A stretch of DNA of 64,000 bases from Fulvivirga maritima (GCF_021389955.1 NZ_CP089980.1:2227001-2291000), one strand, 5' to 3'. Counted from the stretch's first letter, positions 18,806-28,768 are shown. Numbers and translations are program-made. The notes: generated by a model from the sequence alone, not told the origin.

Positions 18806-21799
18806 ATGACCAAATTCCTTCTCTCACGTCCTATAGCCGTTTTTATCGCTTTTTTGACGCTGGTCGTATTTAGTGTGATTTCCATGCTATTTCTGCCTGT
18901 TTCACTTTTGCCAGATACTGATGTGCCCAGCTTAAAAGTGCAGGTTAATTATCCTAATGCCTCTCCCTTAGAGGTAGAGCAGAATATTCTGAGGCCTATA
19001 AGAGAAAGTTTTGCCACTTTAACTGGCCTGAATGATCTTGAAAGTAAGGCGGGGTTTGAATCCGGAGCCATCAACATGTCTTTTGATTTTGATGTGCCCA
19101 TGGACCTTACTTATATCGCAGCCAATGAAAAAATGGATCGCTTAATGGAGCAATTGCCCCATGATATGGAACGCCCCCGCATTATCAGACAAAATGTAAG
19201 TGACATTCCTATAGTTCGCATACAGGTTATACCTAAGGAGAATACTGATTTTGTACAACTCTCTGAGTTAGCTGATAATGTATTAAAAAGACGGATAGAG
19301 CAGCAGAAGGGAGTCTCTGTAGTAGATATGAATGGTTTGAAAAAGCCAGTAATCAATGTTACCGTTAATCAAACCAGGGCTGAGGCATTGGGAATCTCTA
19401 TTGCTGAGGTAGTAAGCTCCATTGAAAATAACAATCAATCTTTAGGAGGCATAAGTGTAAAGGACGGATTATATAGGTATTATGTGCAAGTAAGAAACGT
19501 GCTGAGTGATTTAAATACTATTAAGAACCTTCCAGTGATATTACCTGAAGGGCAGGTTATAAAACTTTCTTCTATAGCCCAGGTAAGTTCTGCCGTTAAC
19601 GAGCCTGTGGGGTATCACCTGTATAATAATAAGGAAGCCATAGTTATAGAGGTACATAAGCAAGCTGGGGCCCGGATGACTACTCTGGTGCCAGAAATTG
19701 AAAAATTAGTTGAGATTTTTAAGACTGAATATACTGATGCTCAGTTTGAAGTCACCAGAGATCAGTCTGATTTGCTTAATTATAGTATTGATAAACTTAC
19801 TTCTAGCTTGGTGATAGGTGGAGGGCTTGCCTTTGTGATTTTGTTTGCCTTTATGGGTAATATAAAAGTACCACTCATTATGGGGGTGAGTTTACCGGCC
19901 TCGGTGCTTTTAGCATTTCTGTTATTCTACCTTTTCAACCTATCCATTAATATCATTTCTTTAAGTGGCCTGGCCTTGGGCTTAGGCATGTTAATAGACA
20001 ATGGTATCATTGTGATGGATAACATTACTCAGCATCGGAAAAATGGCCTTTCGGTTTTGCAAGCTTGTATAATAGGTGTAAATGAGGTAGTGGCTCCCTT
20101 GATTAGTTCTGTACTTACTACCTTAGCGGTTTTTGTTCCGTTAGTGTTTCTGGGCGGTGTGAGTGGTGCGCTTTTTAAAGATGAAGCGCTTTCTGTAACA
20201 GCCATATTATCGGTTTCATTGCTGGTGGCGTTTGTGTTGCTTCCTTTACTTTATCGGCTTTTTTCTTCTTCTAAAGAGACGGTTAAAGATGATAGCCAAT
20301 TCTTCGAAAAAATTAAATCGGCTTATAGTAATAGTTACCAATGGCTCGAAAATCATAAATTGATTGGAGTTGCTAGTATGTTAACTCTGCTTGTAGTGGG
20401 CGCATGTTCTGTGATATTCTTGCCAAAAGAAGGGATGCCATATCATGAAGATAAGGAAGTGTTACTTCAGCTCGATTGGAATGAACCGATAGAGGCGCGG
20501 GAGTCTAAACTTAGGGTAGAGGAAATGGTGCTGGAATTACAAAACGAAATTAGCCAATCGGAAGTGGATTTGGGACTTTCCCAGTTTTTGTTGGATAATG
20601 AAAGTGCTGAGTTGCAAAGTGTTTCTGCATTCCTGAGTTTAAAGAATATTCAATCTGCTGATTTAATAAAGCATTATTTCAACCAGTATTTTCCTAAAGC
20701 AATAGTAAAAATAGAAGCAGCTCCAAATGCCTTTGACAAGATCTTCAGAAGCGAAAGGCCTTACCTACAGGCTAAACTTAGGGAAGTTAATAAGGGTGAG
20801 TTAATAAATGCTGCCAGCCTGGATTCAGTACAATTGCCCCTCGCTTATAGTTTAGGAGATGGTTTTAGCCGTGCTAATGCGGTTAAAGTTATGATTAATA
20901 AAGAGAAAGCGGCCACCTATCAGATTAGTTATGAATCACTATTAAAGCAGCTGAATTTGATTTTGAATAATTATCTGATTACTGAAATTAAAAGCTTTAA
21001 CAGCGAAGTGCCTATTTACTTAAATAACACTGATGCTGATATTAATTCAGTGTTGCAATCAGTGAAAATTCGTAATGAGAAAGGAACAGCCTATCCGGTA
21101 AATGAGTTTGTAGACTTTGAATATACTTGGGATTATCGTACCATCACAGCTGATTTGAGTGGTATATATCAGGGCGTAAACTTTGGCAGCAGTTCACAAG
21201 AAATATTGCCCACGGTGGAGCCGGTTTTAAATAAATATGCAGTTCAAAATGGGTGGTTAGTAGATTATGATGGCGAATACTTTGAGAATATTAAAAACCT
21301 AAAGGAGTTGGTGCTTATTTTTAGTGTTTCTGTATTGCTTCTTTACCTCATTCTTGTGGCGCAATTTGAGTCATTCAAGCAACCTATTCTCATTATATTA
21401 ATACTGCCCATCGGGCTTGCGGGCAGTTTATTAATGTTGTGGATAGCTGGCAGCTCGCTAAATATTATGTCTGGTATAGGTATCATAATTATGCTGGGTA
21501 TTATAGTTAATGATACCATTTTGAAAGTAGATACTATTAATAGATTAGTAAAGGAAGGGCTCCCTGTAAAAGAAGCCGTCCATACGGCAGGGGTAAGGAG
21601 GCTAAAACCAATCCTTATGACCTCTCTTACCACTATATTGGCAGTAATACCTATTTTATTTACTTCAGGTATAGGAGCCGATCTTCAAAAGCCTTTGGTA
21701 TATGCTGTTACAGGAGGATTAACCTTAGGCACTGCGGCTGCAGTTTATTTTGTGCCTATGGCTTATTCGTTTATAACCAAACCCACACCTCATTCATAA
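18806..21799 (+). CDS. RND-family efflux/export permease (second of two in the locus)
   Basis: A 997-residue RND inner-membrane transporter. TM1 is at about 10-30 and two large periplasmic loops flank a central block of TMs. The TM4 motif is LGLGMLIDNGIIVMDN with Asp398; the second acidic position is Asn399. TM10 has GIIVNDTILKVD. It is only distantly similar to the permease at 12341 (different loop sequences), so the two probably have different substrates or form a heteromer; this is inference. It is preceded by 129 nt without a recognisable promoter and follows the CxxC lipoprotein. Its last 10 nt overlap the convergent glutaminyl cyclase gene. No outer-membrane channel gene accompanies it. 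Confidence 0.9.
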   Translation: MTKFLLSRPIAVFIAFLTLVVFSVISMLFLPVSLLPDTDVPSLKVQVNYPNASPLEVEQNILRPIRESFATLTGLNDLESKAGFESGAINMSFDFDVPMDLTYIAANEKMDRLMEQLPHDMERPRIIRQNVSDIPIVRIQVIPKENTDFVQLSELADNVLKRRIEQQKGVSVVDMNGLKKPVINVTVNQTRAEALGISIAEVVSSIENNNQSLGGISVKDGLYRYYVQVRNVLSDLNTIKNLPVILPEGQVIKLSSIAQVSSAVNEPVGYHLYNNKEAIVIEVHKQAGARMTTLVPEIEKLVEIFKTEYTDAQFEVTRDQSDLLNYSIDKLTSSLVIGGGLAFVILFAFMGNIKVPLIMGVSLPASVLLAFLLFYLFNLSINIISLSGLALGLGMLIDNGIIVMDNITQHRKNGLSVLQACIIGVNEVVAPLISSVLTTLAVFVPLVFLGGVSGALFKDEALSVTAILSVSLLVAFVLLPLLYRLFSSSKETVKDDSQFFEKIKSAYSNSYQWLENHKLIGVASMLTLLVVGACSVIFLPKEGMPYHEDKEVLLQLDWNEPIEARESKLRVEEMVLELQNEISQSEVDLGLSQFLLDNESAELQSVSAFLSLKNIQSADLIKHYFNQYFPKAIVKIEAAPNAFDKIFRSERPYLQAKLREVNKGELINAASLDSVQLPLAYSLGDGFSRANAVKVMINKEKAATYQISYESLLKQLNLILNNYLITEIKSFNSEVPIYLNNTDADINSVLQSVKIRNEKGTAYPVNEFVDFEYTWDYRTITADLSGIYQGVNFGSSSQEILPTVEPVLNKYAVQNGWLVDYDGEYFENIKNLKELVLIFSVSVLLLYLILVAQFESFKQPILIILILPIGLAGSLLMLWIAGSSLNIMSGIGIIIMLGIIVNDTILKVDTINRLVKEGLPVKEAVHTAGVRRLKPILMTSLTTILAVIPILFTSGIGADLQKPLVYAVTGGLTLGTAAAVYFVPMAYSFITKPTPHS

Positions 21800-22803
21800 T
21801 AAACCACATGGAGTAAGGTTTCTCCTACAGCGTCTAAGGTCTCTTTGCTTATTAGTGACATATTATCCTGATGTGTGTGGTGGAAATCTCCAAAACCACC
21901 GTCTTTAGGATTAAAAGCGATAATATCAATCATGGGTATTTTGGCGTATTCATTTACAAATACATGATCATCAGTAGTTTGTCCACCTGGCTGTTTTATG
22001 AAATAATTAGAGAAGCCGAGTTCAATGCCTTTGTTCCAAACTTTATCTACTATAGAAGAAGCATAATATTTAGACATCCCTTCTACATAGAATTTAGCGT
22101 TCTTACCACCCACCATATCGAGTAGAATTCCATAATATGCAGAGTAATTACCTTTATTCTTGGCCCAATATTGAGAACCTAAGCACCACCAAGTGTCCAG
22201 GCCTTGTGGAGTAGGCACATCAGCTCCTTGCGTTTCGCCCCAGTCTTCACCATCAAAAAGCATAAGATCAATACCTACTTCAGGCTGAGCGTTGTTATGC
22301 AGTACACGTGCTACCTCTAATAAAACGCCTACACCGCTGGCACCGTCATTAGCAGCATCTATAGGCTCATATTTACGTACAGAGTCTTTATCTGCAAAAG
22401 GGCGGGCATCCCAGTGAGAGGCTAAAAGTATACGTTTGGTGGCCTTAGGGTTAAAAGAGGCCATAATATTAGTAAGCTGTACTTGCTGATTATCAAAGGT
22501 GGTGGCAGTAAACTCTTGCGGTTTTACCTCTGCTCCATAGGCTTTAAAAGTGCTGATCAGGTATTGTTTTGTAGCTTCATGAGCTTCAGTGCCAGGTACG
22601 CGAGGCCCAAATTCTACTTGCTTGGCCACAAAGTGATAGGCAGAGTCAGCATTAAAATCAGGAACGCTTACTACCTTTTTTGCTTCTGTTTCTTTGTTGC
22701 TCTTCTTGCTGTCTCCTCCGCATGAGGTGATTACCAGCCCTATAAACAAAAGATATACAAAATATTTTATATGAATAACTGTGGATCTCCTTGTGCCTGA
22801 CAT
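21790..22803 (-). CDS. Glutaminyl-peptide cyclotransferase (M28-fold glutaminyl cyclase), lipoprotein
   Basis: A 337-residue protein with lipoprotein signal (YLLFIGLVITSC). From memory of the family, it matches the Bacteroidota type II glutaminyl cyclase of Porphyromonas: FNADSAYHFVAKQVEFGPRVPGT, zinc ligands in SHWDARP, ANDGASGVGVLLEVAR and FDGEDWG, then WCLGSQYWAKN, ILLDMVGG, TTDDHVFV and the last ligand in FHHTHQDNM. These enzymes convert an N-terminal Gln of exported proteins to pyroglutamate after signal peptide cleavage. The first M4 protease's signal region ends in FSQ/VKGQ and the second in FGQ, so N-terminal Gln products are plausible clients. A generic M28 aminopeptidase is the alternative, but the WCLG and DDH patterns favour cyclase. 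Confidence 0.85.
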   Translation of the reverse strand: MSGTRRSTVIHIKYFVYLLFIGLVITSCGGDSKKSNKETEAKKVVSVPDFNADSAYHFVAKQVEFGPRVPGTEAHEATKQYLISTFKAYGAEVKPQEFTATTFDNQQVQLTNIMASFNPKATKRILLASHWDARPFADKDSVRKYEPIDAANDGASGVGVLLEVARVLHNNAQPEVGIDLMLFDGEDWGETQGADVPTPQGLDTWWCLGSQYWAKNKGNYSAYYGILLDMVGGKNAKFYVEGMSKYYASSIVDKVWNKGIELGFSNYFIKQPGGQTTDDHVFVNEYAKIPMIDIIAFNPKDGGFGDFHHTHQDNMSLISKETLDAVGETLLHVVYYE

Positions 22804-22886
22804 TGATCTTTTCTTTTTATTTAACAGTTACAATTATAACTGATTATCATTTAAAAACTGTAAAGAATAGTTTGTTCATTATATTG

Positions 22887-22918
22887 TTTGTAAAGCAAAC
22901 AAAATTGCGTTAAATTTG
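22887..22918 (+). promoter_or_regulatory. Promoter of the rimP-nusA-infB operon
   Basis: TTTG at 22887-22890, a 20-nt spacer, and TAAATTTG at 22911-22918, a full match to the Bacteroidota sigma-A pattern. The transcript should start near 22925, about 60 nt before rimP. Confidence 0.75.
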
Positions 22919-22942
22919 CCGTTGAAAATCGACATTTAGTTT

Positions 22943-22968
22943 AGAGGGGACGCTAGTCCCCTCTTTTT
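22943..22968 (+). promoter_or_regulatory. Terminator-like hairpin in the rimP leader (possible attenuator)
   Basis: AGAGGGGAC (22943-22951), loop GCTA, GTCCCCTCT (22956-22964), then TTTT. It has the shape of an intrinsic terminator but lies between the promoter and the rimP start. The gene on the other side is divergent, so the hairpin does not end an upstream gene. A role in transcription attenuation of rimP-nusA-infB is inferred. Confidence 0.6.
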
Positions 22969-22984
22969 ATATTCTGTGTTCAAT

Positions 22985-23449
22985 ATGGATTTGGAAAAAC
23001 GTGTATACGAAATAGCAGAGAAGCATTTACCCGATGAATCAATATTCATGGTGGATGTAGTGGTAAAGTCGAACAAAGGACCAAAGAAAGTTTTGGTGCT
23101 AATAGATGGAGACGAAGGAGTAAATATAGATACTTGTGCAGACCTAAGCAGGCTGGTCGGGAATGAAATTGAGGAAAATAATGTTATTGATGATGCTTAC
23201 AGACTGGAAGTATCTTCTCCAGGAACAGATTACCCTTTAAAATCTATTAGGCAATACAAGAAAAACATAGGCAGACAAGTAAAAGTGTACCTGCAGGATA
23301 CAGAATTGCTAGGAGTGCTTAAGGCTGCTGATGAGGACAAAGTGGTTCTCGACAAAGAAGTCAAAAAAGGGAAAAAGAAAGATTTGGAGGAGGTAGAAAT
23401 ACCGTGGTCAGATATTAAAAAAACAATAGTTCAGATTTCATTTAAATAA
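22985..23449 (+). CDS. rimP: Ribosome maturation factor RimP
   Basis: A 154-residue protein needed for 30S subunit maturation, acting in the cytoplasm. It contains the N-terminal alpha-beta domain (SIFMVDVVVKSNKGPKKVLV, DTCADLSRLVGNEIEE, YRLEVSSPGTDYPLK) and a C-terminal SH3-like domain (RQVKVYLQDTELLGVLKAAD). The ATG at 22985 (MDLEKRVYEIAEK) is preferred over an in-frame GTG at 22976. First gene of the conserved rimP-nusA-infB operon, 7 nt before nusA. Confidence 0.95.
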   Translation: MDLEKRVYEIAEKHLPDESIFMVDVVVKSNKGPKKVLVLIDGDEGVNIDTCADLSRLVGNEIEENNVIDDAYRLEVSSPGTDYPLKSIRQYKKNIGRQVKVYLQDTELLGVLKAADEDKVVLDKEVKKGKKKDLEEVEIPWSDIKKTIVQISFK

Positions 23450-23456
23450 TAGAAAA

Positions 23457-24698
23457 ATGGATACCGGTGTATTAATCGAGTCATTTGCAGATTTTGCAAA
23501 ACAAAAAAATATAGATAGACCTACGATGATTCGTATTCTTGAAGACGTATTCAGGACTATGATCCGTAAGAAATTTGAGACTGATGAAAACTTTGACATC
23601 ATTATCAATGCCGATAAAGGCGATTTAGAAATCTGGAGGTTTCGCGAAATTGTAGATGATAACAGTGAAGACATCTGGGATCACGACAAAATCAGCCTGA
23701 GCAAGGCCAGAAAAATAGAGCCTGATTTTGAAATAGGTGAAGAAGTAGCAGAAGAAATAACACTTGAAGATTTTGGTAGAAGAGCTGTAATGACGGCCCG
23801 TCAGACCTTAATCCAAAAAGTAAAAGATCTGGAAAAAGATATTCTTTTCCAGAAATATAAAGATTTAGTAGGTGAAATTATTTCAGGAGAAGTATATCAA
23901 ATACTTAGCCGCGAAGTATTACTTACTGATAGTGAAGGTAATGAGATTTCAGTACCTAAAAATGAACAAATACCCAAAGACAGATTCCGCAAAGGAGATC
24001 CGGTGAGAGCCATAGTGGATAGGGTAGAGATGATTAACGGTAATCCAAAGATTATCCTTTCTCGTACCAGCCCTGTATTCCTTGAAAGACTGTTCGAAAG
24101 TGAAGTTCCCGAAGTATATGATGGCCTTATCACTATTAAAAGGGTGGTTAGAGAGCCAGGAGAGAGAGCAAAGGTGGCAGTAGAGTCTTATGATGACAGA
24201 ATAGATCCTGTAGGTGCATGTGTAGGTATGAAAGGATCTCGTATCCATAGTATTGTAAGAGAGCTGCAAAACGAAAATATAGATGTTATCAATTATACTG
24301 ATAACATGGAGTTGTATATTGCAAGAGCTTTGAGCCCTGCTAAAATATCAAGTATAAAAATTAGCGAAGAAGATGGTCGGGTATCAGTATACCTTAAACC
24401 TGATCAAGTATCTTTGGCTATTGGTAAAGGCGGGCAAAACATTAAGTTGGCGAGTAAGTTAGTAGGTTTAGAGATCGACGTATTCAGAGAGCTGGGAGAT
24501 TTTGAAGAAGAAGATGTGGATATCGATGAATTCGTAGATGAAATTGAAGACTGGGTTTTAGACGAGCTTAAACGAGTTGGCCTTGACACAGCAAAGAGCG
24601 TATTGGCACTCTCCAGAGAAGAACTTGAAAGAAGAACCGATCTCGAAGAAGAGACAATTAACAATGTGATGCAGGTTCTTAAACAAGAGTTCGAGTAA
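23457..24698 (+). CDS. nusA: Transcription termination/antitermination factor NusA
   Basis: A 413-residue protein that binds RNA polymerase and nascent RNA and modulates pausing, termination and antitermination. Visible parts: N-terminal polymerase-binding domain (about 1-125), S1 domain (about 135-200, with [18 protein letters not shown]), and tandem KH domains (about 205-345, with [19 protein letters not shown] and [15 protein letters not shown]). A short acidic C-terminal region ([16 protein letters not shown]) is followed by one helix-hairpin-helix-like segment. Length is normal for Bacteroidota NusA, which lacks the second acidic repeat of E. coli. Between rimP and infB. Confidence 0.96.
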   Translation: MDTGVLIESFADFAKQKNIDRPTMIRILEDVFRTMIRKKFETDENFDIIINADKGDLEIWRFREIVDDNSEDIWDHDKISLSKARKIEPDFEIGEEVAEEITLEDFGRRAVMTARQTLIQKVKDLEKDILFQKYKDLVGEIISGEVYQILSREVLLTDSEGNEISVPKNEQIPKDRFRKGDPVRAIVDRVEMINGNPKIILSRTSPVFLERLFESEVPEVYDGLITIKRVVREPGERAKVAVESYDDRIDPVGACVGMKGSRIHSIVRELQNENIDVINYTDNMELYIARALSPAKISSIKISEEDGRVSVYLKPDQVSLAIGKGGQNIKLASKLVGLEIDVFRELGDFEEEDVDIDEFVDEIEDWVLDELKRVGLDTAKSVLALSREELERRTDLEEETINNVMQVLKQEFE

Positions 24699-24738
24699 GC
24701 AAATTTTTAATAATCACAAAAAAAAGGGATATTTGAAT

Positions 24739-27678
24739 ATGTCAGAAGAAAAAACCATGCGGCTAAGTCAGGTAGCCAGGAAATTAAATGTTGGTAGAAC
24801 TACCATCGTTGACTTTCTGGCTGATAAAGGCTTTGATGTAGATAGTAGTCCAAACTCTAAAGTTACGGGAGAGCAATTTGCGATGCTATCTAAGGAATTT
24901 GCTGCATCTGCTTCTGAAAAAGAGGAGGCTTCTGGGCTTACCATAGGGACTAAACACAACGAACACGTAGTGATAGATTCTGATGGTGAAGAGCCTAAAA
25001 AGTCGGACGATGAAGAAAAAGTCTTAATAAAAAATCTTTCTAAAGGGAAAGATGAAGTTGAAGATAAGCCCAAAGAAAAGGAACCAAGTAAACCTGAAAA
25101 GGTTGACAATGATAAACCTAAATTAAAAGGGCTTAATGTAGTTGGCAAAATAGACCTTCAGAAAAAGGACAAAAAAGAGGAGCCTAAGGCAGAAGCTAAG
25201 AAAGAAGAGCCTAAACCTAAGGAAGAACCCAAAAAAGAAGAGAAGAAGCCTGAGCCTGAGGTGAAAAAAGAGGAGCCTCCTAAAAAAGAGGAAGCCCCTA
25301 AGGAAGAAAAACCTAAAGTGGAAGCTAAAAAAGAAGCCCCTAAGGAAACGCCTAAAGAACAACCCAAACCTGTTGAAAATAAGAGCGAAAAAGCTCCTAA
25401 AGATAAAATAGAAGAAAAACCTAAACAGGTTCAGAAGAAGGAGGCCACTCCCAAACCTCAAGAAGAAAAGGTGGAAGCTAAAAAAGAAGACTCTAAAAAC
25501 AAAAGCAGTGAACAACCTAAGCGTCAAGAAGTAATTGAGGCTAAAGCAGATAAGTTAAAAGGCTTAAAGGTTGTTGGCAAAATTGAACTTCCGGTAGAGA
25601 AGGATAAGAAAAAGGATAAACCTGTGGCATCTTCTGATGACAGAAAAGAGCAGAAGAAGAAAAAGAGGCCAAGAAAGAGAATCCCTAGAGATAATCATCA
25701 TAACAATAATAACAATAACAATAACAATAATAACCGCGGCAGGTCTAAACGACCACGTGTAGAAAAGGAGGAGCCTTCAGATAAGGAAATCCAAGATAAG
25801 ATTAAAGCTACACTGGCTAAACTTAGCGGTAATAAAAAGAAAAGTTCAGGTTCTAAATATAGGAGAGAGAAGCGTTCTGCCTTAGCTGAAGCTAAAGAAG
25901 AGCAAATGCTTCAGGAAGAACAGGAATCAAAAATCTTAAAAGTAACAGAGTATATCTCTGCTAATGACCTGGCGTCATTAATGGATGTTTCTGTTAACGA
26001 TGTGATTTCTACCTGTATGGGACTGGGAATGTTCGTTTCTATAAACCAAAGGTTAGATGCTGAATCTATTACAGTAATAGCTGATGAGTTTGGTTATAAT
26101 GTTGAGTTTACTAGTTCGGATGATGATCTTGAGATAGAAGTAGAGGAAGATGCTGATGATGATCTTAAAGACAGAGCGCCTATTGTAACTATAATGGGAC
26201 ATGTAGATCATGGTAAAACTTCATTACTGGATTATATAAGAAACTCTAAAGTTACTGCCGGTGAGGCCGGAGGTATCACCCAGCACATCGGGGCTTATGA
26301 TGTAACTACAGAAAGCGGTCAGAAAATCGCCTTCTTAGATACTCCTGGTCACGAAGCGTTTACCGCCATGCGTGCTCGTGGTGCTCAGGTAACTGATATT
26401 GTAATTATAGTGGTGGCCGCTGATGATGACGTGATGCCACAGACGAAAGAGGCTATTAATCACGCTCAGGTAGCTGGTGTGCCTATCGTAATCGCTATTA
26501 ACAAAATAGATAAGCCTGGCGCTAATCCTGATAAGGTAAGAGAGTCACTTTCTCAAAATAATATCTTAGTAGAAGACTGGGGTGGTAAATACCAAAGTCA
26601 GGAAATTTCTGCTAAAACAGGACAAGGCGTTGAAGACCTATTAGAAAAAGTATTACTTGAAGCTGAATTACTTGAGCTAAAAGCTAATCCTGATAGAAAA
26701 GCTGTAGGTGCTGTAATAGAAGCCTCTCTAGATAAAGGCCGTGGTTATGTAGCTACACTACTAGTTCAAAACGGAACTATGCAAGTGGGAGATGTGATAT
26801 TGGCAGGAGCCTACCACGGTAGAGTAAAAGCCATGTTCGACCATAAAGGTACCAAAATGGATAAGGCAGGGCCTTCCACTCCGGTGCTAATGCTTGGTCT
26901 TGATGGAGCTCCTCAGGCAGGTGATAAGTTCAATGTTATGGACAGTGACCGTGAAGCCAGAGAGATAGCTAATAAAAGAGAGCAAATTCAGAGAGAGCAA
27001 AATATCAGAACTAAGAAACATATCACACTTGATGAAATTGGTAGACGTTTGGCTATCGGTTCATTCAAAGAGCTTAACGTAATTGTTAAAGGTGATGTGG
27101 ATGGTTCAGTAGAAGCACTTTCTGATTCATTATTGAAATTAAGTACTGAAGAAATTCAGGTAAATATTATCCACAAAGGTGTAGGACAGATATCTGAGTC
27201 TGATGTGTTATTAGCATCTGCCTCTGATGCAGTAATTGTAGGTTTCCAAGTGAGACCATCGAGCTCTGCTAAGAGAATTGCTGAAAACGAAGAAATTGAA
27301 ATCAGACTTTACTCAGTGATTTATGACGCCATAAATGACGTGAAAGACGCCATGGAAGGTATGCTTGATCCTGAAGTAGAAGAAGTGATCGTAGGTAATG
27401 TGGAAGTAAGAGATGTATTTAAGATATCTAAAGTAGGTACCGTAGCTGGTTGTATGGTTACTGACGGATATATTAAGAGATCTAATCCTATCCGATTAAT
27501 ACGTGATGGTATCGTGATCTACTCTGGTGAGATGGGACAATTGAAACGTTATAAAGATGACGTTAACGAAGTGAGAAGTGGATATGAATGTGGTATCAGT
27601 ATTAAGAACTTCAATGATATAAAAGAAGGTGATATAGTGGAGAGTTACGAAGAAAGAGAAACAAAACGTACACTATAG
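24739..27678 (+). CDS. infB: Translation initiation factor IF-2
   Basis: A GTPase that brings initiator tRNA to the 30S subunit. Start chosen at ATG 24739 ([15 protein letters not shown]) rather than the TTG 6 nt upstream. The N-terminus has an IF2_N helix domain ([19 protein letters not shown]). Then comes a very long Lys/Glu/Pro-rich linker (about residues 80-380) with two related segments [12 protein letters not shown] and [12 protein letters not shown], and a run of 11 asparagines (bases 25702-25734). A second IF2_N segment, the G domain ([28 protein letters not shown]) and beta-barrel domains II-IV follow. The linker is low-complexity and its antisense strand gives long spurious open frames. 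About 979 residues, normal for the phylum. Confidence 0.97.
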   Translation: MSEEKTMRLSQVARKLNVGRTTIVDFLADKGFDVDSSPNSKVTGEQFAMLSKEFAASASEKEEASGLTIGTKHNEHVVIDSDGEEPKKSDDEEKVLIKNLSKGKDEVEDKPKEKEPSKPEKVDNDKPKLKGLNVVGKIDLQKKDKKEEPKAEAKKEEPKPKEEPKKEEKKPEPEVKKEEPPKKEEAPKEEKPKVEAKKEAPKETPKEQPKPVENKSEKAPKDKIEEKPKQVQKKEATPKPQEEKVEAKKEDSKNKSSEQPKRQEVIEAKADKLKGLKVVGKIELPVEKDKKKDKPVASSDDRKEQKKKKRPRKRIPRDNHHNNNNNNNNNNNRGRSKRPRVEKEEPSDKEIQDKIKATLAKLSGNKKKSSGSKYRREKRSALAEAKEEQMLQEEQESKILKVTEYISANDLASLMDVSVNDVISTCMGLGMFVSINQRLDAESITVIADEFGYNVEFTSSDDDLEIEVEEDADDDLKDRAPIVTIMGHVDHGKTSLLDYIRNSKVTAGEAGGITQHIGAYDVTTESGQKIAFLDTPGHEAFTAMRARGAQVTDIVIIVVAADDDVMPQTKEAINHAQVAGVPIVIAINKIDKPGANPDKVRESLSQNNILVEDWGGKYQSQEISAKTGQGVEDLLEKVLLEAELLELKANPDRKAVGAVIEASLDKGRGYVATLLVQNGTMQVGDVILAGAYHGRVKAMFDHKGTKMDKAGPSTPVLMLGLDGAPQAGDKFNVMDSDREAREIANKREQIQREQNIRTKKHITLDEIGRRLAIGSFKELNVIVKGDVDGSVEALSDSLLKLSTEEIQVNIIHKGVGQISESDVLLASASDAVIVGFQVRPSSSAKRIAENEEIEIRLYSVIYDAINDVKDAMEGMLDPEVEEVIVGNVEVRDVFKISKVGTVAGCMVTDGYIKRSNPIRLIRDGIVIYSGEMGQLKRYKDDVNEVRSGYECGISIKNFNDIKEGDIVESYEERETKRTL

Positions 27679-27706
27679 ATAACTTTTTGTCAATATTCTT
27701 ATTATT

Positions 27707-27733
27707 AAGGGAGCCGGAAGTGGCTCCTTTTTT
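27707..27733 (+). terminator. Terminator of the rimP-nusA-infB operon
   Basis: Stem AGGGAGCC/GGCTCCTT around 27708-27729 (one G-U pair) followed by a T-run up to 27733; it lies 29 nt after the infB stop. Confidence 0.85.
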
Positions 27734-27958
27734 ATTTTAAAAAAAATAAACTTTTGTTGGACAATAAGGTTAAAAAGTGGTAATATGAAATTAAGGATCA
27801 GGTATTCTATTTGTCCGATGCGAAAGTTTGGAGTTCAGGTTAAATTTTCTCTTTTTTTTAAGAAAGAAATATTAAAAGTGGAGAGTAATTTATAAATTGT
27901 GCGTTAATTGAAATTTTTTTAATAAACCTTACGAAAGACATTTTAAAGTTTATAGGCC

Positions 27959-28708
27959 ATGGAAGAAACATCGATGCAATCTTTTGAGACCTGGAATACG
28001 TGGGCGCAGTATATAGCGTTTGGCTTGGCAGGAGTATCCATTTTGATTTTTTTAGGACATTTGATTAAACTGACTGCCACCAGTGATTCAAAGAGCAAGT
28101 ACGATTATATTAATAGGAGTGAGATCAGTGTGTTAATGACCTGTAGCGTTCTCCTCATTGTTGCAGGTGCATTTTACTCAAATTCATTTATTTATGAATT
28201 GGGAATACTGTGGCTGTTTGTAAGAATTTTTGTAACCATTTCTATGGGGCTAATTTTTGGCGTTATTATTCAGAACTTACTTAAGTTCTACTATCCTTTT
28301 TATATAGAAAAGAGATTGAAGAAATTGCGTTACAAGCCAAGAGTTTCTCCTAAAACAGGTAAGCCTATGAAGCTTCTTAGTGAAGAAGAGGAAGATGTTT
28401 ATCTTGATGAAGGTATGCAGGCAGAGGAAAATATATTTTCTATTGACTATGATGTGTGGGTAGACGAAGAAACTGGCTATACTAAAATTGAAAAGTATGC
28501 TGGTCACTTACATGCATTGCAGTGCCCTGAGTGTAACTATCAGACATTTAGAGTAGCAAGAGAAGAGATTTTGAAAGCTCCGTCACCAGCAGCAGAAGGC
28601 GAACTTATGAAACATTATGAGTGCGGATACTGTGGTTACAAAGCTAAAAAGACATTTAAAATAGCTATGCTAGAGGCTCAAAAAGCAGGCTCTACAGCTG
28701 CTGTTTAA
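27959..28708 (+). CDS. Membrane protein with C-terminal zinc-ribbon
   Basis: A 249-residue protein, not assigned to a named family. Three predicted TM segments (about 16-36, 56-74, 82-112) are followed by a basic, Lys/Arg-rich cytoplasmic stretch (KRLKKLRYKPRVSPKTGK) and an acidic segment. A zinc-ribbon made by CPEC (about residues 189-192) and CGYC (about 220-223) lies near the C-terminus. The two CxxC knuckles imply metal or nucleic-acid/protein binding on the inner face. It stands alone 280 nt after the infB terminator, with its own terminator, so it is probably monocistronic. The N-terminal region is compatible with a respiratory-cluster-associated protein of Cytophagales, but I cannot confirm this. 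Confidence 0.7.
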   Translation: MEETSMQSFETWNTWAQYIAFGLAGVSILIFLGHLIKLTATSDSKSKYDYINRSEISVLMTCSVLLIVAGAFYSNSFIYELGILWLFVRIFVTISMGLIFGVIIQNLLKFYYPFYIEKRLKKLRYKPRVSPKTGKPMKLLSEEEEDVYLDEGMQAEENIFSIDYDVWVDEETGYTKIEKYAGHLHALQCPECNYQTFRVAREEILKAPSPAAEGELMKHYECGYCGYKAKKTFKIAMLEAQKAGSTAAV

Positions 28709-28734
28709 GATATAAATATTTAAAATATTTAGAG

Positions 28735-28768
28735 GGCTGCTTTACATTATGTGAGGCAGCTTTTTTTT
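28735..28768 (+). terminator. Terminator after the zinc-ribbon membrane protein
   Basis: GGCTGC...GCAGC hairpin (stem GCTGC 28736-28740 and GCAGC 28756-28760, extended by inner pairs) followed by eight T. Confidence 0.8.

Noticed and set aside
24768-25527. Long open frames on the minus strand inside infB
   Set aside because: They are the antisense of the Lys/Glu/Pro-rich linker (runs of Phe/Leu/Ser), a low-complexity shadow of a certain gene.
25702-25734. Tandem repeat as CRISPR or mobile element signal
   Set aside because: It is a codon-level AAY repeat within infB without spacers or flanking repeats.
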